Position numbers and translations under genes: made by a program. The notes beneath the pieces were generated by a model. That model was given only the letters and a program-made list of their open reading frames with translations, was not told where the DNA came from and searched no databases. A stretch of 5,441 nucleotides of DNA. It comes from an uncultured Collinsella sp. (GTDB lineage: Bacteria; Actinomycetota; Coriobacteriia; Coriobacteriales; Coriobacteriaceae). The DNA is taken from positions 1-5,441 of the forward strand of contig CATWID010000087.1 in NCBI GenBank assembly GCA_958350755.1, in the 5' to 3' direction. Below are positions 1-4,972 of this stretch, piece after piece (the first letter of the stretch is position 1; each line of letters starts with the position of its first letter).

Positions 1-59
1 CAACAAGTACCTCGGACTCTCCGGGTCAAAGACCTCGCGTTCATATAGAACTTACCAAA
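1..59 (+). other. 3' flank of an upstream gene or RNA, unidentified
   Basis: This stretch precedes a strong plus-strand terminator, so it should be the end of a transcription unit entering from the left. Frame 1 reads 15 codons (ending KDLAFI) to a TAG at 46-48, which could be the C-terminus of a protein, but I do not recognise it. The same bases also contain three consecutive small dyads (13-23, 24-34, 39-51), so a structured RNA or 3' UTR is possible too. Too little is visible to choose. Confidence 0.2.
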
Positions 60-90
60 GGCGTCCTCCCCCACGGAGGGCGCCTTTTTT
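57..90 (+). terminator. Rho-independent terminator of the upstream unit
   Basis: A 10-bp stem (60-69 with 75-84, one G-T wobble) closes a 5-nt loop (CCCAC) and is followed by six T residues (85-90). Three A residues (57-59) can extend the stem into the T-run. This is a textbook intrinsic terminator reading rightwards. It ends a gene lying left of the window and insulates it from the mobile element that begins a few bases later. Confidence 0.9.
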
Positions 91-93
91 GCA

Positions 94-144
94 CTCATTG
101 GGGACAGACTTACATGAGTGTTTTCACGCATTGGGGACAGACAT
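94..144 (+). repeat. Left inverted repeat of the RAYT element
   Basis: This 51-base repeat matches the reverse complement of 1091-1142 with three mismatches and one single-base gap. It contains two direct copies of CATTGGGGACAGAC (96-109 and 129-142, period 33) separated by a hairpin. ATGAGTG (114-120) faces CACGCAT (125-131) across a TTTT loop with one mismatch. The same ATGAGTG can instead pair perfectly with CACTCAT at 92-98, giving two mutually exclusive folds. Confidence 0.85.
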
Positions 145-163
145 GACGCACGCATGCGGCGTC
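145..163. repeat. Small subterminal hairpin inside the left end
   Basis: GACGC (145-149) pairs with GCGTC (159-163), CG (151-152) with CG (157-158), with a bulged A and a CATG loop. It lies between the left repeat and the transposase stop codon, so it would be in the 3' untranslated part of the transposase mRNA. No T-run follows on either strand, so it is not a classical terminator. Confidence 0.35.
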
Positions 164-185
164 CCGATCGGCTCCGGCCCCTATC

Positions 186-962
186 TCACGCTGCATCCTT
201 CCAGCCTGCAGTAGCCTTGGTCACGCTTGTGGCGCCGATACCGGTGATACGGGCAATTTGCTTGACCGTGAGATGTGCCCGCCTGAGCCTCAGCAGGCAG
301 GCATCGCGTTCGGGGCGTGGCAGGGCCTTGAGCAACGCAGGATCTATGCTCGTCAGGACTTCGCGCGCAACGAAAAGGGCCTCCTCATCGGGGATCCGCC
401 GGCGCGGAAGAACCTCCACTGACCAGATGCGCCCGGCAACTTTCTTGAGATGCTCGCAATAGCGACGGGAGCCTCCGACAACATCAAGCATAGGGGCCGC
501 ATCACAGATGTCAAAGGGATCATAGCCCAGCTGATACGCCTTATAGCTTGACCAGCGGTACGCCTCGAGCGAGTCAAGCGCACCCTTCACGGGATTGAGA
601 TGAATATAGTCGAGCAGCTGCACTGCCTGCGTGTCCGACTCAACCGCGACCCGCGAATAGCGATTGTCAAACAGATGGCCCGTTCTTCCCGTTTTCCCAT
701 TGAAATACTTGGCATACGCCGTCAGCGCGCACTGCATTGCCTTTGAAAGGTTGTCATATGGGTCATCAACCATCAAATGGAAGTGGTTGTCCATAAGACA
801 CCAGGCCAACACCGCCACGTCATGGCACGCAAACCTGTCCGATATGTCCGATAGGAAACGATAGCGGTCGGAATCATCTTCAAAAATGATCTGTTTGGAG
901 TTACCGCGGTCAAAGACGTGGTAATAGCCGGTGAGCGAAATTTCGCGGGCGCATCGGGGCAT
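186..962 (-). CDS. REP-associated tyrosine (HUH/Y1) transposase, IS200-like
   Basis: The gene encodes a 258-residue Y1-type transposase, a single-strand DNA endonuclease that cuts and joins DNA through a covalent tyrosine link. Numbering from ATG at 962-960, the order is: an N-terminal YYHVFDRGN segment (about 13-21); the metal-binding HUH motif DNHFHLMV with H60 and H62; the helix TAYAKYFN carrying the candidate catalytic tyrosine (Y83 or Y86); GHLFDNRYSRV; DYIHLNPVKG (118-127); and YRWSSYKAY (135-143). The C-terminus (about 231-251) looks like a helix-turn-helix (LTVKQIARITGI). All core residues are present and the frame is intact, so it may be active. I chose ATG at 962 over a TTG five codons upstream because AAAGGAG lies 7 bases before it and because relatives begin M-P/A-R. 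Its third codon positions are less GC-biased than in adhE, suggesting transfer. Confidence 0.88.
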   Translation of the reverse strand: MPRCAREISLTGYYHVFDRGNSKQIIFEDDSDRYRFLSDISDRFACHDVAVLAWCLMDNHFHLMVDDPYDNLSKAMQCALTAYAKYFNGKTGRTGHLFDNRYSRVAVESDTQAVQLLDYIHLNPVKGALDSLEAYRWSSYKAYQLGYDPFDICDAAPMLDVVGGSRRYCEHLKKVAGRIWSVEVLPRRRIPDEEALFVAREVLTSIDPALLKALPRPERDACLLRLRRAHLTVKQIARITGIGATSVTKATAGWKDAA

Positions 963-964
963 GG

Positions 965-1007
965 TCTCTCCTTTCAAAGCCGTACAGGCAACACCTAAAA
1001 GGAGAGA
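965..1007 (-). promoter_or_regulatory. RBS-sequestering stem in the transposase leader
   Basis: TCTCTCCTTT at 965-974 and AAAGGAGAGA at 998-1007 are exact reverse complements, 10 bp, with 23 bases between them. In the minus-strand mRNA the second arm read is the Shine-Dalgarno itself, two bases before the ATG. The upstream arm would therefore pair with the whole ribosome binding site. Low translation through a masked RBS is known for IS200 tnpA; that this hairpin does the same here is inferred. Confidence 0.65.
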
Positions 1008-1037
1008 AGAAACGCGAAATGCTGAGCCTGTGACCTA

Positions 1038-1043
1038 TTTATA
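1038..1043 (-). promoter_or_regulatory. Possible -10 box of the transposase promoter
   Basis: The minus strand reads TATAAA here, in the context GGATATAAATAGG. A start site about seven bases downstream (near 1031) would give a leader of about 70 bases that includes both arms of the RBS-masking stem. No good -35 hexamer is present at normal spacing, so the call is weak. Confidence 0.3.
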
Positions 1044-1090
1044 TCCAATCAGCGACAAAAACAGGCCCAAAACGACAAAATCGCAAATCG

Positions 1091-1142
1091 ATGTCTGTCC
1101 CAAATGAGTGAAACCACTCATTGTAAGTCTGTCCCCAATGAG
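1091..1142 (-). repeat. Right inverted repeat of the RAYT element
   Basis: Reverse complement of the left repeat, 48 of 52 aligned positions identical. It carries two GTCTGTCCC(C/A)AATG copies (1093-1106 with one change, and 1127-1140). Between them is a perfect 8-bp hairpin, AATGAGTG (1103-1110) with CACTCATT (1115-1122), loop AAAC. An alternative fold pairs CTCATTG (1117-1123) with CAATGAG (1136-1142). Confidence 0.85.
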
Positions 1143-1172
1143 CGGGGCGATGCACTGGCAGATAGTTTTAGT

Positions 1173-1202
1173 TAAAACGCTTCAGTTTATTGAAGCGTTT
1201 TA
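1173..1202. promoter_or_regulatory. Perfect 12-bp-arm inverted repeat upstream of adhE
   Basis: TAAAACGCTTCA (1173-1184) and TGAAGCGTTTTA (1191-1202) are exact reverse complements around a 6-base centre, GTTTAT. A second, overlapping dyad, GTTTTA-gt-TAAAAC (1165-1178), shares the left arm, and GTTTTAGT occurs twice 32 bases apart (1165 and 1197). It lies just upstream of the candidate adhE promoters, which suits a regulator-binding site. It does not match the known Rex consensus (TTGTTAA-n4-TTAACAA). A weak hairpin terminator or attenuator is the alternative, but only the stem's own four T residues are available as a T-run. Confidence 0.5.
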
Positions 1203-1210
1203 GTATGCCT

Positions 1211-1259
1211 TTTACGGGAATCTTACCGTTCGCCGAATAATTTCTTGCTATCATGCAAG
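1211..1259 (+). promoter_or_regulatory. Candidate adhE promoter region
   Basis: Two overlapping candidates are visible. One is an extended -10, TGC-TATCAT, with TATCAT at 1249-1254 and a poor -35. The other is TTTACG (1211-1216) with AATAAT (1236-1241) at 19-base spacing. The TATCAT box is the exact centre of a small dyad, CTTGC-TATCAT-GCAAG (1244-1259). Transcription from the first would start near 1261 and leave a leader of about 34 bases. Neither is strong by sequence. Confidence 0.4.
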
Positions 1260-1271
1260 GCGTAGGGTAAA

Positions 1272-1289
1272 TCTCCGATCGCAAGGAGA
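1272..1289 (+). promoter_or_regulatory. adhE ribosome binding site within a small hairpin
   Basis: AAGGAG (1283-1288) stands six bases before the ATG at 1295 and fixes the adhE start. TCTCC (1272-1276) is the exact complement of GGAGA (1285-1289) across an 8-base loop, so the RBS could be partly masked by a 5-bp stem. The RBS itself is clear; a regulatory effect of the stem is inference. Confidence 0.6.
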
Positions 1290-1294
1290 CACAA

Positions 1295-3943
1295 ATGGTG
1301 AAAAAGTCACCGGAAAACACTACTCCCGCAATTGTGGACAACGTAGAGGCGCTTGAGGCTAAGCTCGCTCAGATGCGAGAGGCCCAGGCGCTTTTTGCTA
1401 CGTACACGCAGGAGCAGGTCGACAAGATCTTCTATGAGGCCGCCATGGCCGCCAACAAGGCTCGTATCCCGTTGGCGAAGATGGCCATCGAGGAGACCGG
1501 CCGCGGCGTTCTTGAGGACAAGGTCATCAAGAACCACTACGCCGCAGAGTACATCTACAACGCTTACAAGAACACCAAGACCTGTGGTGTCCTGGAGCGC
1601 GACGAGGCTTACGGCATCACCAAGATCGCCGAGCCCATCGGCATCGTGGGCGCCGTCATCCCGACGACCAACCCCACCTCCACCGCGATCTTCAAGACGC
1701 TGATCAGCCTGAAGACCCGCAACGCCATCATCATCTCCCCGCACCCGGCTGCCGCCAAGTGCACCATCGCCGCCGCCAAGCTCGTGCTTGACGCCGCCGT
1801 CAAGGCCGGCGCCCCCGAGGGTATCATCGGCTGGGTCGATGTCCCCTCCATCGAGCTGACCAACATGGTCATGCGCGACGTCGACATCATCCTCGCCACC
1901 GGTGGCCCGGGCATGGTCAAGGCCGCCTACTCCTCGGGCAAGCCCGCCCTGGGCGTTGGCGCCGGTAACACCCCGGTCGTCATCGACGACACCGCCGACG
2001 TGCTGCTCGCCGTCAACTCCATCATCCACTCCAAGACCTTCGACAACGGCATGATCTGCGCTTCCGAGCAGTCCGTGACCGTCATCGACACCATCTATGA
2101 CCAGGTTAAGGCCGAGTTCCAGAAGCGCGGCTGCTACTTCGTCAAGCAGGGTGCCGAGATGGAGGCCCTGCGTGCCGCCATGTTCAAGAACGGCGCCCTC
2201 GATCACCGCATCCCCGGCATGGCTGCCGCCAAGATCGCCGAGCTCGCCGGCATCGAGGTTCCCGCCAAGACCAAGATCCTGATCGCCGAGGTCACCTCCA
2301 CCGACCCCGCCAAGGAAGAGTTCTCCCACGAGAAGCTCTCCCCGGTCCTGGCCATGTATCACGCCAAGGACTTCCAGGAGGCCGTCGACAAGGCCGAGCA
2401 CCTGGTGCTCGCCGGTGGCCCGGGCCACACCGCCTCTCTGTACGTGCACCCCGCCCAGGCCAAGAAGATCAGCCTGTTCGAGCACGTCATGAAGGCCTGC
2501 CGTATCGTCATCAACACCCCGTCCTCGCACGGCGGCATCGGTGATCTGTACAACTTTGGCATGAAGCCGTCTCTGACCCTGGGCTGCGGCTCCTGGGGCG
2601 GCAACTCCGTCTCCGAGAACGTTGGGGTGAAGCACTTGATCAACGTTAAGACTGTGGCCGAGCGCCGTGAGAACATGCTGTGGTTCCGCGCTCCCGAGAA
2701 GGTCTACTTCAAGAAGGGTTCCACGCCCGTCGCCCTCGACGAGCTCGGTACCGTCATGGGCAAGAAGCGCGCCTTCATCGTCACCGACCAGTTCCTCTTC
2801 AAGAATGGCAACACCCGCGCCATCGAGGCCAAGCTCGACGAGATGGGCATCGCCCACGACTGCTTCTACGACGTCGAGCCCGATCCGTCGCTGCAGTGCG
2901 CACGTCGCGGCGCCAAGCAGATGGCTCTCTTTGAGCCTGACGTGATCATCGCCGTCGGCGGTGGCTCCGCTATGGACGCCGGCAAGATCATGTGGATGAT
3001 GTACGAGCACCCCGAGTGCAAGTTTGAGGACATGGCCATGGACTTCATGGACATCCGCAAGCGTATCTTCACTTTCCCCGAGATGGGCAAGAAGGCCTAC
3101 TTCGTCGCCGTCCCGACCTCTTCGGGTACCGGCTCCGAGTGCACGCCGTTCGCCATCATCACCGACAAGGAGACCGGCATCAAGTGGCCGCTCGCCGACT
3201 ACGCGCTGCTCCCCAACATGGCTATCGTCGACGCCGACAACTGCATGACCGCCCCGCGCGGCCTGACCGCTGCCTCCGGCATCGACGTCATGACCCACGC
3301 CATCGAGTCCTACGTCTCCATCATGGCTTCCGACTACACCAAGGGCCTCTCCGAGCGCGCTGCTAAGCTCGTCTTCGAGAACCTGCCCTCCAGCTTCACG
3401 AACGGCGCCAAGGACCCGCACGCCCGCGAGGAGATGCACAACGCCTCCTGCATGGCCGGCATGGCCTTCGCCAACGCCTTCCTGGGCCTCAACCACTCCA
3501 TGGCTCACAAGCTCGGCGCCTTCCATCACCTGCCCCACGGCCTCGCCAACGCCGTCATCCTGACCCGCGTTATGCGCTACAACGCCGCCGAGGCTCCCGT
3601 CAAGATGGGCACGTTCTCCCAGTATCCTTACCCCAACGCGCTGCACAACTACGCCGAGATGGCCAAGTACTGCGGCATCGAGGGCAAGGACGACAAGGAG
3701 GTCTTCGAGAACTTCATCACGAAGCTCGAGGAGCTCAAGGACTTCATCGGCGTCAAGAAGACCATCGCCGACTACGGTGTTGACGAGCAGTACTTCCTCG
3801 ACACCCTCGACGAGATGACCGAGCAGGCATTCAACGACCAGTGCACCGGCGCAAACCCGCGCTACCCGCTCATGAGCGAGATCAAGGAGCTCTACCTGGA
3901 CGCCTACTACGGCCGCGAGCCTCAGGACTACGCCGTCTGCTAG
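1295..3943 (+). CDS. adhE: Bifunctional acetaldehyde-CoA/alcohol dehydrogenase AdhE
   Basis: AdhE reduces acetyl-CoA to acetaldehyde and then to ethanol in the cytoplasm, using two NADH per acetyl-CoA and so rebalancing fermentation. The 882-residue product is full length for the family (E. coli 891). Residues about 15-445 form the aldehyde dehydrogenase half, with GGPGMVKAAYSSGKPALGVG (203-222) and catalytic C255 in FDNGMICASEQS. A short linker (about 450-475) joins the iron-dependent alcohol dehydrogenase half. That half has the nucleotide motif GGGSAMDAGK (555-564) and metal ligands D664, H668, H734 and H748; the last two lie in the family signature 731-749. All key residues are intact. 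AdhE proteins are known to form helical spirosomes. The gene has its own upstream region and RBS, and C-ending codons dominate, as expected of a highly expressed gene. In many Gram-positives adhE is controlled by Rex, but no Rex-like site is visible here. Confidence 0.98.
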   Translation: MVKKSPENTTPAIVDNVEALEAKLAQMREAQALFATYTQEQVDKIFYEAAMAANKARIPLAKMAIEETGRGVLEDKVIKNHYAAEYIYNAYKNTKTCGVLERDEAYGITKIAEPIGIVGAVIPTTNPTSTAIFKTLISLKTRNAIIISPHPAAAKCTIAAAKLVLDAAVKAGAPEGIIGWVDVPSIELTNMVMRDVDIILATGGPGMVKAAYSSGKPALGVGAGNTPVVIDDTADVLLAVNSIIHSKTFDNGMICASEQSVTVIDTIYDQVKAEFQKRGCYFVKQGAEMEALRAAMFKNGALDHRIPGMAAAKIAELAGIEVPAKTKILIAEVTSTDPAKEEFSHEKLSPVLAMYHAKDFQEAVDKAEHLVLAGGPGHTASLYVHPAQAKKISLFEHVMKACRIVINTPSSHGGIGDLYNFGMKPSLTLGCGSWGGNSVSENVGVKHLINVKTVAERRENMLWFRAPEKVYFKKGSTPVALDELGTVMGKKRAFIVTDQFLFKNGNTRAIEAKLDEMGIAHDCFYDVEPDPSLQCARRGAKQMALFEPDVIIAVGGGSAMDAGKIMWMMYEHPECKFEDMAMDFMDIRKRIFTFPEMGKKAYFVAVPTSSGTGSECTPFAIITDKETGIKWPLADYALLPNMAIVDADNCMTAPRGLTAASGIDVMTHAIESYVSIMASDYTKGLSERAAKLVFENLPSSFTNGAKDPHAREEMHNASCMAGMAFANAFLGLNHSMAHKLGAFHHLPHGLANAVILTRVMRYNAAEAPVKMGTFSQYPYPNALHNYAEMAKYCGIEGKDDKEVFENFITKLEELKDFIGVKKTIADYGVDEQYFLDTLDEMTEQAFNDQCTGANPRYPLMSEIKELYLDAYYGREPQDYAVC

Positions 3944-3960
3944 TTTTAGCACGGTTTTTA

Positions 3961-3999
3961 ACGGCGGGGGTGCACGGGTGTTTCACACACCCCCGCCGT
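3961..3999 (+). terminator. GC-rich hairpin after adhE, probable terminator
   Basis: ACGGCGGGGGTG (3961-3972) and CACCCCCGCCGT (3988-3999) pair perfectly over 12 bp with a 15-base loop. It begins 17 bases after the adhE stop. No T-run follows (CGCTTCTATC), so termination may be partial, as in many high-GC Gram-positives, or the stem may protect the adhE mRNA 3' end. A competing inner stem, GGGTG (3976-3980) with CACCC (3988-3992), is possible. Confidence 0.55.
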
Positions 4000-4031
4000 C
4001 GCTTCTATCGCATCGTTGAAAGGATGCAACC

Positions 4032-4796
4032 ATGCTGCTACCCGATTCCAAGACCGAGCTCGTCCGCCGTGGCAACAAGGTCGTTTACGACCTGGGCGAC
4101 AAGATCGTCAAGGTCTTTAACGAGACCAAGCCTGTCTCCGACGTGTTCAACGAGGCTTTGAATCTTGCCCGCATCAATGAGTGCGGCATCCGCAGCCCCA
4201 AGGCTCTCGAGGTTTCCCAGCTCGAGAACGCCAACGGCTGGGCGCTCGTGACCGAGAAGGTTCCGGGCACCACCCTTGCCGAGAAGATGACTGCCGAGCC
4301 CCAGCGCTTTGGTGAGTATCTCGAGATGTTCGTCGACCTCCAGATCGAGATCCACGGCTACACCTCCCCGCTGCTCAACCGTCAGCGCGACAAGTTCGCC
4401 CGCATGATCGACAGCCTTGATCAGCTCAATGCCACCACGCGCTACAACCTTCAGGAGCGTTTGGACGGAATGACCAAGGAGTTCAAGGTCTGCCACGGCG
4501 ACTTCAACCCCTCCAACGTCATCGTCGGCGACGACGGCCAGCTCTATGTGTGCGACTGGGCACACGCCACCCAGGGCTCCCCTGCTGCCGACGTTGCCAC
4601 CACCTACCTGCTCTTCGCCCTCAACAGCAAGGATCAGGCTGAGGCCTACCTGGAGCTCTACTGCGACCGCGCCGACATGCCCATGCAGGTCGTGCGTCAG
4701 TGGACGAGCATCGTCGCCGCTTCCGAGCTCGCTCGTAAGCGCAACGTGAACGATGAGTTCCTGAAGAACTGGATCGACGTCGTCGATTATCAGTAA
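4032..4796 (+). CDS. APH / choline-kinase-like phosphotransferase, substrate unknown
   Basis: The 254-residue protein has the eukaryotic-kinase-like fold of the aminoglycoside phosphotransferase (APH) superfamily, which transfers phosphate from ATP to a small molecule such as choline, thiamine, a sugar or an antibiotic. Visible elements are: the beta-3 lysine K27 in KIVKVFN; a likely helix-C glutamate E41; the hinge around TEKVPGTTL (74-82); the catalytic loop CHGDFNPSN with D157 and N162; and the metal-binding DWAHATQGSPAADVA beginning at D175. No signal peptide or membrane segment is present, so it should be cytoplasmic. AAAGGA lies 7 bases before the ATG. It follows adhE by 88 bases on the same strand across a hairpin; no strong promoter of its own is visible, so read-through from adhE is possible. 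The sequence does not reveal the substrate, and a resistance role should not be assumed. Confidence 0.85.
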   Translation: MLLPDSKTELVRRGNKVVYDLGDKIVKVFNETKPVSDVFNEALNLARINECGIRSPKALEVSQLENANGWALVTEKVPGTTLAEKMTAEPQRFGEYLEMFVDLQIEIHGYTSPLLNRQRDKFARMIDSLDQLNATTRYNLQERLDGMTKEFKVCHGDFNPSNVIVGDDGQLYVCDWAHATQGSPAADVATTYLLFALNSKDQAEAYLELYCDRADMPMQVVRQWTSIVAASELARKRNVNDEFLKNWIDVVDYQ

Positions 4797-4831
4797 TATC
4801 TGAGCGATTTATTTCGCATCGGAGGCACAAG

Positions 4832-4865
4832 AAAACCCCGCAGCTCATATGGGCTGTGGGGTTTT
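4832..4865. terminator. Bidirectional terminator between converging genes
   Basis: AAAACCCCGCAGC (4832-4844) pairs with GCTGTGGGGTTTT (4853-4865) over 13 bp with one G-T wobble and an 8-base loop. It ends in TTTT on both strands (plus TTTTCCTTT, minus TTTTCTTG), so it can stop transcripts of the kinase gene from the left and of proS from the right. Confidence 0.88.
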
Positions 4866-4892
4866 CCTTTACCCATCGAGTTTATTCACGCA

Positions 4893-4941
4893 ACAAAATA
4901 GACTACTCCGCATCTCTTCCTAAGAGAGATACGGAGCAGTC
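4893..4941 (-). terminator. proS-facing terminator hairpin
   Basis: A long imperfect stem pairs GACT (4901-4904), CTCCG (4906-4910) and ATCTCTT (4912-4918) with GAGAGAT (4924-4930), CGGAG (4932-4936) and AGTC (4938-4941). It has two A/C-type mismatches, one wobble and a 5-base loop. On the minus strand it is followed by TATTTTGTTG. It begins 31 bases after the proS stop and is the first of two terminators that proS transcripts meet. Confidence 0.75.
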
Positions 4942-4972
4942 CCGCAATTACATCTAATAGCAGAAACGTCGA

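Larger units (their letters stand above)
94..1142 (-). mobile_element. IS200-like / RAYT element with a single HUH transposase
   Basis: The element is delimited by two near-identical inverted repeats (94-144 and 1091-1142) that enclose one Y1/HUH transposase gene on the minus strand and nothing else. Total length is about 1.05 kb. The ends are structured, with hairpins and repeated GGGGACAGAC motifs, as is known for single-strand-transposing IS200/IS605 and REP-associated tyrosine transposases, rather than the simple terminal repeats of DDE elements. I see no convincing target duplication, consistent with that mechanism. It sits between the upstream terminator and the adhE regulatory region. 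The exact cleavage sites cannot be fixed from one copy; the limits given are those of the shared repeat. Confidence 0.75.

Noticed and set aside
118..462. Plus-strand frame overlapping the left repeat and the transposase 3' end
   Set aside because: Arginine/serine-rich translation with no family resemblance, antisense to a well-supported transposase.
975..977. Upstream TTG as the transposase start
   Set aside because: The ATG at 962-960 has AAAGGAG at proper spacing and fits the usual family N-terminus; the TTG would place the RBS inside the coding region.
1019..1033. Tiny plus-strand ORF (ATG CTG AGC CTG TGA) behind an AAAAGGAGAG sequence
   Set aside because: It codes for only four residues, and the purine-rich sequence is better explained as the arm complementary to the transposase RBS.
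90..1156. TGCACT at 90-95 and 1151-1156 as a target-site duplication
   Set aside because: The left copy overlaps the terminal repeat, the right copy is 8 bases outside it, and HUH transposases do not make target duplications. Probably chance.
1144..1294. Rex operator in the adhE upstream region
   Set aside because: I looked for TTGTTAA-n4-TTAACAA-like or TTGTGA/TCACAA dyads and found none; the dyad present has a different sequence and spacing.
1307..3952. An 881-codon open frame antisense to nearly all of adhE
   Set aside because: It begins with GTG, has no recognisable domain, and its product is a low-complexity run of G, V, D and L. C-ending codons in adhE remove stops from this antisense frame, so it is a codon-bias shadow.
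4038..4565. Long antisense frame across the kinase gene
   Set aside because: Same composition artefact: L/V/G/D-rich product without a motif, opposite a gene with clear catalytic motifs.
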